From Zarea fungicola (taxonomy: Eukaryota > Ascomycota > Sordariomycetes > Hypocreales > Cordycipitaceae): 64,000 nucleotides of DNA. Of the stretch, positions 1 to 11,780 are shown one piece after another. A program made the translations under genes and the position numbers. The notes beneath the pieces were generated by a model, which searched no databases, was not told where the DNA came from, and saw only the letters and a list, made by a program, of their open reading frames with translations. The DNA lies in NCBI GenBank assembly GCA_900169235.1, contig FWCC01000363.1:62001-126000 (forward strand), written 5' to 3'. How positions within the stretch are numbered: position 1 is the stretch's first letter; every line of letters begins with the position of its first letter.

Positions 1-440
1 TCGGACTCGGACTCGACAGAGGCAGGCTTGGGCTGTGCGGGTGAAGGGGGAGTCGAGTTTTCGTTAGCCTTTCGTTCAGCCTCCTTGCGCTTTCGGCGCT
101 CTTTCTTGCTGAGCTTGGTGGTCCCGTCGCTTTTAGATTTCTATACCGAGAGCAGACTGTTAGATATGAAGCCAATTGTGGTTGTAAACCAGGGGCTGAC
201 GTTGACCGATTGATGACATCAGAAGACCTCGGAGCGTTTTTGGGCGGCACTCACCAAGTCCGAGTTGAGATAGTACACTGCGCCAGCACCAGTGACGGCA
301 ACAGCCACACCAGCAATTGTATAGACAACGGCCTTGTTCTCCGACGCCCAGGTGGCTATGCGATCCCATGTGCTAGACGGAGCGCTAACGGGCACCTCGA
401 CCTGGAGGGCGGGTGGCATGGAAGGAAGGGGGTTAGACAT
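1..440 (-). CDS. tom70: TOM70 mitochondrial import receptor, N-terminal part
   Basis: Partial gene; the 3' part lies outside the window. Exon 1 is 440-255 and exon 2 runs from 140 to the edge, with an intron at 254-141 (GTGAGT donor, TATAG acceptor, phase 0). Tom70 is the outer-membrane receptor that docks preproteins and Hsp70/Hsp90 for import into mitochondria. What is visible is the N-terminal anchor: a short tail, then one hydrophobic segment at about residues 37-58 (AVVYTIAGVAVAVTGAG), then a Lys/Arg/Glu-rich linker (SKKERRKRKEAERKAN) followed by a Pro/Ser/Glu-rich stretch. This anchor-plus-basic-linker arrangement is typical of fungal Tom70. The TPR repeats that define the family would begin beyond position 1 and cannot be seen, so the call rests on the N-terminal region alone. 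The start at 440 is the first ATG before the membrane segment. Confidence 0.85.
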
Positions 441-1320
441 GGCTATGGGGGAATTAGAATACAGGGATGAAACGAAGGGTAAAGATAGAAAAAGGAAAAG
501 AAGAAGAGAAGTCGCAAATGAAGGAAACCCGAGATGCAGCAGTTCGCAGGCGGGGACGGTCGATGCGAGAAAGGAGCTGTAACAGCAGAAGCTTCTGGGT
601 CGCGATGCAGAAAAAAGTCGATTGAGAGTCTCCGGCCGCGAGTCGTAAGGTAATTTTGCGGGCAGCTCTGACGAATGGCCTGGAGTCCCTATTAGTCATT
701 GCTGCCAGCACTGGAACGAGCCTACCTACCTACCTACACCTACCTACCTAGTTGCCTAAGTACGTACTTCGCCAGAGTTACAGACCACAAAAAGTTTTGG
801 GCCTTCCCTTATGCCTGAGGCATGGAGACCAGCTTTGTCTTAAGTACAGTAGCTACCATTTGGCACTGCGAGTATCTATTGGAATGAAGAGTGTTAATGC
901 ATTGGAAATAAGCATAAATCTGCAAACTTCAACTGAATAAAACAAGACGTCTTCAAGGCAGAACGTGTTGTTGTGCTTCTGCAACGGTTGCAGCGCCTAT
1001 CAGCCTAAATTGCCAATCAATGCAATTCTGACGAAGCTAAGTAAGCTTGTAAAATTGTAGAAAGAAAAAGGAAAAGCTTAAAATTTAGCCGCATTGGCTT
1101 TACTCGCACCGCATTTGCACTATTCGCGTTTATATTCTCGATAGAAACCGCAAGGTTCGTCGCTGGAGGATAGGCCAATCGAGCCTCGCCACCTGCTAGC
1201 GCTGCCCTCGTCATACATTTATTACTTGCGTTATTGCGAGGAGAGCGGGCTGTCAACGACATCACTTTGCTGCCACGGAGCACCGCCCTTTAAACCACTT
1301 GCTACAGGCTGATATCTGAC
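441..1320. promoter_or_regulatory. Divergent intergenic region between TOM70 and ADC lyase
   Basis: About 880 bases without a supported gene, containing the 5' leaders of both divergent neighbours. Positions 721-751 carry a run of CCTA/CTAC tetranucleotides. The short ORFs here have no recognisable domain or conserved-looking composition. Confidence 0.5.
721..751. repeat. CTAC/CCTA tetranucleotide microsatellite
   Basis: Six to seven imperfect copies of CCTA/CTAC upstream of TOM70. Seen directly in the sequence; no function is implied. Confidence 0.8.
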
Positions 1321-2202
1321 ATGACTGGGGCTGACAACTTCTATATCTTCACCTCGCTTCGCTATGATCCTAGTCTGCAACAGGTCCCCAGCCGCGGGTT
1401 CGAGCATGCTGGATGGAACTTCCGCAATGTGTCTCCCTTTTATTGCTTAGACTATCATCGGGACCGCCTACTTCGAGCAGCAACTCACTGGGGATGGAAA
1501 CCCGCCATTGATGCACTCGCAGGTAACCCCGGCCTGACGAAGCTCGCAGATGCTGCCAATGACTTCCTGGGCACGGCACAGCTGACGCCTGTTCGACTAC
1601 GCATCATTGTCCACGCCCACGGAACTATGGAGTTTCAAAAGTTTGACACTCCTGATGCCAAGATTGAAAACCTGTTCCCGTCACGATTGCCCGCACCAGG
1701 GACGACACCAAGTGACACGGACGCACAGCGATCTGTAGTCTTTGCATTGGTTCTGGACGACAAGGCAGTTTCACGCTCCGAGTTTACACATTACAAAACA
1801 TCGCGCCGTGAAATGTACAATGCGGCTCGGGAACGTGCTGGCATCGCCATGGGCGAGCGTAAGGAAGTTCTCACTGTCAACGCAGACGAAAATACCATCA
1901 TGGAGGGTAGCACCACCACGCCATACTTTTGGCGGGATGGCAGGTGGATAACGCCTCCAGTCTCAGCACAGGTTAGCCCGACAGAGGGCAGTGGAGGCAA
2001 TGACGGTACCTCGAGACGATACGCCTTGGAGCAGTATGTCAGACGAAAAGCAGGCTGCCGTGACCTAAATAACTAATTGGTTAATAGCAACCTCGCGGTA
2101 GAAGAGCCGGTCAGCGCAGCTTCGTTGACCGACGGCGAGGAATGTTGGATAAGTAATGGCGTGTCAGGGTTTATAGCGGCTCAGCTAAAACTAATAAAGT
2201 AG
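1321..2202 (+). CDS. Aminodeoxychorismate lyase (class IV PLP enzyme, Abz2-like)
   Basis: Two exons, 1321-2033 and 2088-2202, give 275 residues. The 54-nt intron has a GTATGT donor, a CTAAT-like branch site and a TAG acceptor. The enzyme converts 4-amino-4-deoxychorismate to p-aminobenzoate and pyruvate in folate synthesis. Class IV aminotransferase features are visible: the candidate PLP lysine in HYKTSRREMYNAARERAG (K159), the MEGSTTTPYFWRDGRW segment near residue 200, and the GTSRRYALE motif. Exon 2 restores the usual C-terminus (LTDGEECWISNGVSGF); without splicing, the frame would end soon after RRYALE in a tail unlike the family, which is why I infer the intron. The length suits fungal Abz2. 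It is transcribed away from TOM70. A branched-chain or D-amino-acid transaminase of the same fold is possible but fits less well. Confidence 0.85.
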
Positions 2203-2563
2203 TCAATCATCGCGGGCCGTTAGCTGCTAGTGGGAGTGATCGCGAGAGGCAGATCGGTGCTCGCTTGACCAGCGTATAAAATAGTAAAAGGCAAGAATTT
2301 TAGTGAAATGCAAATGACCACAGATCAAACTTTTGATCTGGCATAGATCATTACACTTAGAGTGATATAGAATGAGAAAGCCCCCTGCCAACCCTGCAAG
2401 GAAACTGCAGTGGCCAAATACCTTGCAGTTGACCATCTGCTTCAAGTGGACCCTCCTACACGTGCCACAACGCGCTCCGACGAGGCTAGAGTTCCTCTTC
2501 AGCCTTATACTCTTTGTGAATTGCGCATCTCCAGGCGTATCCGACGAGATACCGCCAAATAGC
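2203..2563. other. Intergenic, ADC lyase to TPR/F-box gene
   Basis: 361 bases holding the 3' end of one gene and the leader of the next. An in-frame extension upstream to 2372 exists, but its translation is unlike a TPR protein, so the downstream ATG was preferred. Confidence 0.4.
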
Positions 2564-4885
2564 ATGTCTGCTACTCAAGCAGAGGCGGCTGTCAGCGCAG
2601 GGCAGAATGAATACAAGGCCAAGCGATACAGGCTCGCACTGGAGGCGTTTACCAGGGTACGTTCGTGGAGCCGCGTCCATGCGGCTGGTCTCCTCTGGCC
2701 ACGTAGGATGACCCAAACTAATGCCTCTGAGAACCGTTGTAGGCGATGCGTCTGTGCAAGTGTAACCGCGGAATGAAGAGAGATCGCTGTTCTTGCAAAG
2801 ATTTTGAAAAAGTGGCCGAAAAGGATGGGTCCATCTTCCAGGAGGCCATGTTTACCTGTACTTGTTCAGTCGGCAAGACTTTTAGCAAGTGTGACGATTC
2901 TGTCCATATAAAAGCACTAGACTACAGGGCAGCTACATTTGAGTCTTTAAAGGAGTTGGACCGGGCCCGGAGAGACGCTGAGTGGATTTTGGAGCTTGCT
3001 CCCCGTCTTCCAGATGTGCGTGCACACTCGTTAGAGCCTTGAGCCGGACACTAACAAGCGCAGGGTTATCTTCGGCTTGGAAAAATTGCGCGGCTTCAGA
3101 AAAAGGACGAGTTTGCGTGGAAAGTATATAATGCAGGCGTCGACGCTGGCAATGCCAATCGCATGGCCACCAGTCCAAAGTTCCAGGTATGTCTGCCTAT
3201 CAAGTCTGGTGAACACCGACCTAACTTTTATACGTAGCAATTGTACAATGCTCGAAACAAGCTCCACATCCGCTTCTGTCGCAAGGATCCTATCACTTTG
3301 CCCGCAGAGCTATTTGTGTGGATTCTATCATATTGCAACTTGGTTACAAAAGTGTAAGCCTTTGACTATCGAAAAGAGAACATAATTTCTGACGATATGC
3401 AGAAAATGTCTTCGTGTTTCGAAGCTATGGCAGCAGAGACTCACTTCTAGAGACTTTACAAGCCTGTGGAAGATACTCGACTTTACTGGTTCCTCGACAC
3501 CTCGGCGGCCGCCCCGAATAGACTTTCTTAAGAAGCTCGTCGCCAGTGCAGGTCGTGACGTGCGACAAATTGTGATTGAGGAGAAGCATCACCGATTCCA
3601 GCTCTCACAGGCTAAGCTTTTCGCGTTACTGCAAGGAGCCGTGCGACTAGAGCATCTCGAGCTCAGCTTTCCTGACCACAGCCTCCGGATACCCCCGACA
3701 GCCGGTCTCTGCAAGAGTCTCAAGACTCTATCCCTGCGGTTGTTTGTTGCTGAGCCGAAAAGGGGCATCGTTGGTCTGGATTATGTCCCGGTGTCCGCAT
3801 ACCCCTTCGAACTACTAAATCCCGTGGCAGAAACCGTAGAAACGCTCCACCTGTCCGGTCTGCCTATGAGCTGGTTCCGCGAACAAGACGTGCCGTTTAT
3901 GCCCAACGTCAAGAATCTACGTTTGCAGATGCGCCCTGGGTCGACTTCACTTTTTCCCATTGTGAGTGCATAGCATGCCGAGAATCTGTGTCGTGGGCTA
4001 ACTATTCAGCTTCACCTCGGGCCAAAAACGCCTGCCTTGGAGCAGCTATGGCTACATGACACGCTGCCCGATCGATCTACTGATTGGGAGGACAAATGGA
4101 GCCACATCTGGCCAAACTTCAAAGCCTTGGTTGTTATCGAAGGGTATTCAAGTACGGCTGCTCGGTTCGCTACAACTCTTGTCATAAGCATTTTGACGTC
4201 ACTAAACCATGGCCACAAACTTGAGTACATCGACTTGGATCTGCCATGGCGTCCAGACCCTGATGCTCCCGCCATCGACCCCCTGACCTTAGACCCAGGA
4301 CCAGCCATCAACAAGGTATGGAACATGGCCGGCACAGCACTAGATCCTGACGGCAGCTGGCAAAATGAATACAAAAGCCTAAAAGCAGTACGACTAGCCA
4401 ACGCTGCTCTGAATCCCGAAGTAATACAACAAGTGGCCGGATGCCAGGCTGCGGCCGGCCAACTTCACACATTGGACATTGTGTTTCCGCCAGAACCGCT
4501 GAATAGCATCCCTGGCGCTGTAAGCTCGGCACATCTCGCAAAATATGAGTGGCTCGTTGGGGCGTCGGGAATTCGGTGCATGTCAATCTCACAGTTCAGA
4601 TTCCGCCCCTTTCCCAGGACGTCAGAGGACTTGCCGCTCCCGACGTTTCTCGCAAGTTTTCCCAACTTGGAGACTCTTGAAATCCGATCAGAACATTACG
4701 AAGAGGCAGAGCTATGCTCAGTGATTTCAGCTATTGTTAAGGAATCCACAACGCTGAGGCTGATCTACCAGAGCCAAGTTCGAGGAGTATTGATGGATAA
4801 GCTTGGAGTTTTAGCAGCACAGAAGGGTGTGCGTATTGTCTGGGGGGAGCGTCCAAGGGAATGGCCGATATCATTACAGATTTAA
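2564..4885 (+). CDS. TPR / F-box / LRR-like protein (Dia2/Pof3 type)
   Basis: Six exons: 2564-2656, 2743-3015, 3064-3186, 3238-3353, 3403-3961 and 4010-4885, giving 679 residues; all introns are 48-86 nt and keep frame. Residues 1-163 are helical and TPR-like (GQNEYKAKRYRLALEAFTR; LKELDRARRDAEWILELAP; GYLRLGKIARLQKKDEFAW). An F-box follows at about 180-225 (ITLPAELFVWILSYC, then VKCLRVSKLWQQR). The rest is Leu-rich with repeat-like segments such as LEHLELSF and VKNLRLQMRPG. TPR plus F-box plus LRR is the layout of yeast Dia2 and fission yeast Pof3, substrate receptors of SCF ubiquitin ligases; orthology is inferred, not shown. The TPR region contains an inserted cysteine cluster (CKC, CSC, CTC and a further Cys) around residues 36-73, which could bind metal. 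Start chosen at the ATG before SATQAEAAVSAGQNEY. Confidence 0.82.
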
Positions 4886-5031
4886 AAGTCATGCATAACT
4901 GACTGTATGCTGCCCTGAAATGGAATACCTCGGGTCTCAGTCATCATAGTCGTCACTGTCCATTTAAAAATAACCAATGCGTCAAACTCCATGCCCAAAA
5001 CCTTTCTATATGCAGACCGCCCAGATGCCAT

Positions 5032-6501
5032 TTATGCTCTGCCAACCTTGAAAGAAAGCACCTGTATAGTGGTTAATGGAGGCTTCAACAGAACAATGCA
5101 CGATATGATATGAGAGACTTACGTCATTCTTGCCAACCGAGACAGTATCCTCTTCTGACACTCTCAAGCTACCTACGCCTTCAACAAATGCAACTGGCGC
5201 GTCACCCATAATTTTGCGCGCAACATCCCCAACAGTGGAGCCTTTCTTAACCAGGACGCAGTCCTTGAAAACGTGTTTTGTGTCGTTGGCACCCGTCGTA
5301 AATGTTGATACATTTCGTACCGGGAAAACGGGTACCAAACCCAACAGTTCGGCCGCCTTGGACAGTACCTGCACGACGCCTGTCGAACCGAATCGGTAAA
5401 GCACCATGTCTCTGAGATTCTCTATTCGGTTTCGGTTCTTTTCGTCGAGCTCCTTGAGCCCGCCGCCGTCCGGATCGCCTTGCTCAATCAAGTCCTCCCG
5501 CGTATCCACAAACTCGCTGCCCTCGACATATTTGATGTAATTCTGCTTTGCCATTTTGCGCAAAAAGATTTCCGAAATGGCAGAACACAACACAATGCTG
5601 TTGGGGTCCTGCATTTTGGCAATCTTGGCAATGTTCTTGTCCGCGTCTGGGTGGTCAATCTTGTTGAGCGCAATCACTGTTGGAAATTTCTCGTTGATAA
5701 AGGCGTTAACGACGCGCTCCACTGTCTCGTCAGACCACTCCTCGAGCGGCTCCTTGAGGGCCATGCGGTCGAGCGTGCGGTTGACAACGACGAGCGTGGA
5801 ACCATAGCCTGAGAACTGATTTTGCAGCGTCTCAGCGGCCGTGGCTTTGATGGCAATGTGTCGGCGGCGTATGGAACCCCATTTTTGCATCAGATTGCCG
5901 AGGATCCAGGCCACAATCTCGCTGCGCAGCCAGGCAATGTCGACGGAGGGGTCGTAGCCGCGCGTCTCTTTGCCCTCGGCGTCGACAGTCCCAGAGGCGT
6001 CGACGACGTGGATGAGGGCATCTGCATGGCGTAAGTCATCAAGGAATTTGTTACCGAGCCCTTTCCCCTCGTGCGCTCCGGGAACAAGGCCAGCGACGTC
6101 CAGGAGCTCAATGGGTACCGAGCGGCGGCCGTCGACGCAGTCGCCGTAGTTGGGCTTGCAGCGTTCTGACACTTTGAAGCGCGCGCAGGCGCAGTCTATT
6201 TGCAGGTATCCAATCGCTCGTTGGGGGTCTATGGTTGTGAAACTGAGAGAAGGTGCGTTGTTAGAATTTCGGCGCATTTGAAGCAGAACAAGACATGACG
6301 GCGCATGTGATATCGCTTACGGAAAGTTGCCTGTAAGAGTGAGGGAGTTAGCAAGATTGTCTTCCATTTCTTCCGGGGGTGTAAATGGATGGTGACTAGT
6401 TTCATACCAACTTTTGAAGACGCATCAGTCAAACTGTTGAGCGTACTGCTCTTACCTGCCGAAGGCTTCCCCACGAGCCCGATGAGGGGATCGCGAGGCA
6501 T
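5032..6501 (-). CDS. Obg/YchF-type GTPase with TGS domain
   Basis: Four exons on the minus strand: 6501-6408, 6330-6321 (a 10-nt micro-exon), 6242-5123 and 5061-5032; 417 residues. Joining them rebuilds the family signature SSKVGNFPFTTIDPQ across two introns, and the C-terminus becomes [10 protein letters not shown], as in related proteins. GTP-binding motifs: G1 GKPSAGKSS at about 11-19, G3 DVAGL, G4 NKID. The C-terminal part resembles a TGS domain ([20 protein letters not shown]). The layout matches the archaeal/eukaryotic branch related to YchF/Ola1 (uncharacterised fungal GTP-binding proteins similar to archaeal MJ1332). A translation- or ribosome-linked role is family inference. The gene is divergent from the SET-domain gene, with 421 bases between starts. 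Confidence 0.9.
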
Positions 6502-6922
6502 GGCGGGGTAATTTGGGGAGGACTGCTGATGGGAAATAGGGGATCAACGGCATAAAACTCGATTGGTGATTGCGGATAAGTATATTTGCTACTTTCAACC
6601 GGCTGCGCTGCGCAGTAACAAAGTAACTCTCTAGACAGCAGTTCCGTAAAGCACAAAATAAAATTTCCGTAAGTGCCATACCTTATTACTTTTCGGCGTG
6701 ACGTACAGAATTTTGGTGGGGGCAGTCCTTCGCCAAGAGCAGTCTGGTAACTACTGGGAGCTCCACCAGGTATACTATAGCTGCTTGCGCCGACAAGAGC
6801 AAATACTAGTCCACTCAAGATACGGCTCGGTTTCCGCAGATTTCAAGACAGCCGCTAAAGATTTCCAAGATTATTCGCTGTGAAGAAACAGATTCCCGGC
6901 AGATTGTGCTTCTCGTGGCAGA
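6502..6922. promoter_or_regulatory. Divergent promoter, GTPase / SET gene
   Basis: 421 bases between two divergent start codons. It must hold both promoters. No specific binding site can be assigned from sequence alone. Confidence 0.5.
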
Positions 6923-8711
6923 ATGGATGCTACTGCGCAGCTCAACATTGACTTTCTTCCGGCCTGGGCCAAGCTACATAATGTCCAGCTTACCAAGGTT
7001 GGCATGCAACACATTGACAAAAAAGGCTATGGTCTGGTGTCTGGAGATGATCTGACAACCTCAGATGATGTGAAGGACGTTATGGAAATTATAAGAATAC
7101 CTACTGGGCTGGTTTTATCGGCAGATGCTGTCGAGGAGTACGCCAAGGTGGATCACAACTTCAAGCAGCTACTCGATGCAGCAGGTGGAAAGGTAACACT
7201 CAGTGAAAAGCCCATGACTGAATTAAAATGAAACTGCATGGCATGCTGACCCAATACTCTAGTCAACACGACTCGACATTATGTTATATCTCCTTGTGCA
7301 AATGGTCTCTGGGAAACACGCAAGGGAAGCATCTAGAGTTTGCGTACCAACCTCATGGAGTGAATATATCAAGTTTTTACCACAGACCATTCCTGTACCA
7401 ACACTGTGGTCGGAATCACATAAACTACTTCTACAAGGAACCACTTTAGAAGTATGCCGCTACATACCCTGCACTTTATTGTGTATACAGCCATATCTGA
7501 CAGCTTGATAGGAAGCGCTAGAAGCAAAGATGACAACTCTAAACAGCGAGTTTGCCAAGCTACGAGATGATTCATCAGATCTACCATTTTGGTATAGTCT
7601 GCTATGGGAAAGAAACGATGCAGTGCTCTCTGACTGGCTGCTCGTAGATGCGTGGTACAGGTCAAGGTGCCTCGAGCTTCCACAGGCCAGCCACGCCATG
7701 GTCCCTGCGCTCGACATGGTTAATCATTCCGCGACTGCAACAGCATACTACGAAGAGGAAGCGAGCGGAGATGTGTCACTTCGGATTAGGCCGGGTGTAC
7801 GAGTAGCTGCGGGGCAAGAGATCAGCATATCGTATGGCGAAAGCAAATCGGCGACCGAGATGCTCTTCAGCTACGGGTTCATCGACCCAGATTCCAAGAC
7901 ACGGGAACTGACGCTACACCTCGAAGGCTTCCCAGACGATCCCCTTGCAATGGCCAAGCTGCGGGTTTTCGGTGGCGCTCCCACCGTTACCTTCCGACAG
8001 GCCGAGCCGGACGGCAGTGGCAGCAGCATGCTGTGGGACAGTGGCTTTGTGCATCTAATGTGTCTAAATGAAGAGGATGGGCTAGATTTTTGCATCCTAC
8101 AAGATGATGCAGGGGACAGACAGCTGAGAGTCCTTTGGCAAGACGAAGATGTAACGGAACGGGCAGATAGGTTTGAAAAACTACTCGAGGGCCACCCCTT
8201 ACAAGCCCTTTTTCAACTAAGGGCTGTGTCAGTGGTTCAACAGCGGGCCGCTTTGCAACTGGAGAAGTTGAACGTGGCTCCTGATGCTGATCTTCTTGAA
8301 CCATTGATATCAGCAGACCTTGTTGACCGGACCTACGTCAATCTCGTCGCAAAACTCAAAGAAAGTGAACGGTCGATACTAGAAGCCGCTGTGGCTGAAC
8401 TAGAAAAAGAGGTATGTTTTACAACACAGGGTTCCGATTCCGTCGTCTGCAATGCACAGGAGTTTCGGCTGCCAAGTACCCCAGAAACCTGTGGGTTTTC
8501 TCCAAAACTCCCTATTTTCTCACCACAGAGATGTCCCCTTTGTCCTTTTCGGGAGTATCGGAAACTAACGCATGATTTTTTTTTTTAGAAGTCACGGCTT
8601 GTCGAAGACGAGAGCGTGGTGGCTTATTTCGGGTCGAAGGAAGATGGCCAAAACGAGTTAGAAGCTGGCGCATCACCATCATCAGTCAATGATGGCGTCG
8701 ATTTCAGCTAG
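6923..8711 (+). CDS. SET-domain lysine methyltransferase (RKM/LSMT-like)
   Basis: Four exons: 6923-7192, 7263-7451, 7512-8411 and 8589-8711; 493 residues. The N-terminus opens like an LSMT-type SET domain (KKGYGLVSGDDL). The catalytic region is in exon 3: DMVNHSATATAYYEEE, then GQEISISYGESKSATEMLFSYGFID, which holds the NHS and YGxK/S motifs that bind S-adenosylmethionine and the target lysine. The C-terminal half is helical, as in the Rubisco-LSMT substrate-binding domain. Fungal relatives (Rkm1-4, Set10/11) methylate ribosomal proteins and some other targets; the substrate here is unknown. The last intron (8412-8588) is 177 nt, a multiple of three, with T13 before its acceptor. Its only in-frame stop is the acceptor TAG itself, so retention would give a different C-terminus. 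Confidence 0.87.
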
Positions 8712-11700
8712 GGCGCTGTGGGAAGCACTCAAGAAATTAGACATGGCATATCTAGCACCGGTGTAATGGCCGTCTAGTGGAGGAAATAAACTTTAAAAGA
8801 AAGGCCTGCGTCGGGCTTCACCAACCACCACGACATTGGCAGTACAGTCCCGCGGAAAGTCCGGCAGCCAAAACAGTCAACTGCTGCAAGCGCACAAGCG
8901 GAAGATGCTAGATAATATAAACATGGCATGATTTTGGGGCCAGCTCATTTGAGCTGGGGCTTGAGGCTTGCCGTGGGATAGATAGAATAGCTAACCTTGG
9001 CTGCTGCACCAGGAGGTTTATCTCAACTAGCATGCCTTTGTGATCCGATTTGCTGGACTATTCAGGGACTCAGAGTCAATGACTGAAAAAACAAGCTGTG
9101 GTCCTTTGCCTGCAACCATTCCGACAATCCTCCCAGTTGGGGGATGTGGGGAAGGGAGCTTGGTTAAAAAGCCGCAACAATGTAACACGGTTGGCTTAAG
9201 GCCTGCCTTGGCATACATGTAAAGAATAAAGATCTTTGGGAAATTGTAACAAGGTCACAGACAAGCAAGGCAGCGTCTTCGATCTAGACCTGCGACTCGT
9301 GCATGAGGCTAATGAAAAGATTAACGAGTCAATACCTGTGTACAAGATGTGGAAGCTGGTCGCATGAAAACCTGTCCAATGAATGTTGGTACCAGCAACT
9401 GCCACGAGGTGTACGCCACAAACCCGAGGCTGAAAGCGTTTCATCACAGACTACATAATGCGGAGCCAAAAAAAAAAACCCAATACGAGACTTTACTCAC
9501 CTTCCTTGTCTTGGCTACTCACTATAGTAGGTATCTTGAGTCGGCTAGCTGACATGGGAGCATCTAGCCGTCACAACCACAAAAAGCCATGTCACGGATG
9601 AGAAGGCAAATTCAGTAATGAAGAAGTGCCCACATTGTGACTGGATACTGTCGTTGAGCGAACAGGCCAATTGCAGGTATCCTGGGGACCCAACTAGACT
9701 TTTAACCAGCGTAATTGATTGCCCACAAAAGATGATACGTCTATGCAGAGGTCGCTTGCCATTGATGTACGATGCAAGTCGATGAGAGCGGGATCATCGC
9801 CCCACCACACACTTCGTTGCTGACCGAGCGCATGGGTATTGTTACCAATCGTCTAATTCTCTGGGGAGTTACCTGGAAAATGCGCATCTTTGAGTGGAGG
9901 AATTACGAACATCTTAGCGATTGACGTCCTCGGATTCGACATCTATTGTCGTCAAATATGTGGAAATGGCCTCTGTCTGCGCCCGTTGAGGGAAACAAAG
10001 AAGATGGATAGCCGATTGTCCAACTGAAACAATTTGTCTATGTCGCCAAGGACCTTTCCAACCTCGACATCATCAGGTGACTAATGAGTTAGCCGGTTTG
10101 AGGCAAGGGATGCATTTATAAGCTCGCTCTATAATGAATTACTGTGCTGGTAGGGGCGTTTTGGTTTGCAGTCAGCTAGGGGAAACTAGTGTCTGCATGC
10201 AGTCGAGCTGGGACATGGATCGCAATGGTCTATAAACGAGCGTTGGGTGAAGTTGGTAAGAGTGAGCTTGCGCCAAGTGTGACGGATCTGGTGGATGGGG
10301 TTCTATTTTCTGGTTCCCCTCGGAGAGCATTGCAGCCACGTACAGTTGCGGATATTGGAATGGCACACGACACGCTGTTGGGGTATTACAGTGGGGGTCG
10401 GTTGGGTCTGGCCAGCGACAGTCTGTTAAGAGACTGGTCGCGCTGGCCATTTTGTGGTAAAGCGCTATTCGGGACATCTGTCTTGAGGATCTGATGCGAC
10501 GGACTGCTGGGTCATGTCACAACATGAGGATCACGATTGTAAAGACTCCTCGTTGACTTTCTTGGTGCCTGGCTCTATAGAATGGATGGCAACCTCGGTC
10601 CCATTAATCCACTTTTCGCTTAGAGCAAAGACAACGGCGAACAGAGCGGCGGCCCACCCTCAGAATACCAATTTCGTTTGATTCTTCACTAACTAAATTA
10701 ACTATTAGCAGCGCCTAGATTGGATTTGCGACACCGGTGGCTGGCTGGCCTGCGAAGCCTGGACCCAGCCCAGTGCGGTGGCCGTTCTGGCGAACATTTT
10801 GCGCAACAGAGCAGCAGAAGGAGCACATACACGTCAGTACCAAGTCATGACCCATACCTGACAGGTGACAGTCCAATTACGGGATCCCGCGTCGATTATT
10901 TAGTCCAGGAAATCGCTAAAACAAACCGGGAACTCGCCTCGCGATGGTCGGAACCCAGAATTACGACTGAACCTGTAGGAACTCCAGCAGGGGCCCTTCA
11001 GGCTCCACCGCAGAACATGTGTTGCATGGTATGCATCGGCCACTAACATATGGCTTCTAGCCAATTGCAAAAGTGTCGAAGATCCCCAGCGAATTAGGTG
11101 CCAGGTCGGCAGACAAGTTCGGGTCTTCGTGACAGTCCGGGGCGACTTCTTCCCCAGCAATGGCGGGTTCGGAAGCCTGCGACCAGTGGACCACCCACCC
11201 CCAGCCCAACCTGCCTGCCACGGCCGACTGACTCTTGGCGGCATACATACATATTGAATGTGTCTTGTCAGGACCCGCACTTCTCCGGCCCAATCTTTCT
11301 TTACTCAACTGGGGTTCACAATTCTCCTCCTTCTTTTCATTAGTAATTACGCTTCTCCATATACTTTTTGAAATGACTGCCTGCTGAAATTATTCTTAAC
11401 ACTCAGGCTCTTTTAATACCCCTTGCTGTGAGGCGTGACGAGAATATTAGCCGGTGTCTTGTCTTCTGAGGCGCCTCAGTACAAATCCTCACTTCCGCTT
11501 ACCCGAGCCACCACAGATGGTGATTTCTTAGTCGACCCCACGGCCCTATCTTCCTAACAAGGCTACTCCGACTGTTCACGCCAACATTTTCGCCTTTCTC
11601 AACAATCGAAATCGACGACTTTGCAGCCAGTTTTAGGCCCGTAGGCCCTGTATAAGCCATTACTGAAGACTCCCTTTACCAGCAACCTGGAAACCTGAAT

Positions 11701-11780
11701 CACCGCCGTTTTCGGCACCGAAACCCCCTCCTGCACCCGACAACAATTATCAGCACCTGGCCTTTGAGCAAAGCGCCAAA
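8712..11780. other. 3 kb intergenic region upstream of the acetate regulator
   Basis: No supported gene. ORFs up to about 125 codons occur on both strands but show no domain, no plausible intron joining and no biased composition. Part is presumably 3' UTR of the SET gene and a long promoter/leader of the downstream zinc-cluster gene. An A9 run occurs near 9470. I saw no tRNA B-box consensus. Confidence 0.4.

Noticed and set aside
10189..11343. Plus-strand ORFs of 80-110 codons upstream of the acetate regulator
   Set aside because: They are overlapped by equally long ORFs on the other strand and show no domain; they may at most be leader ORFs.
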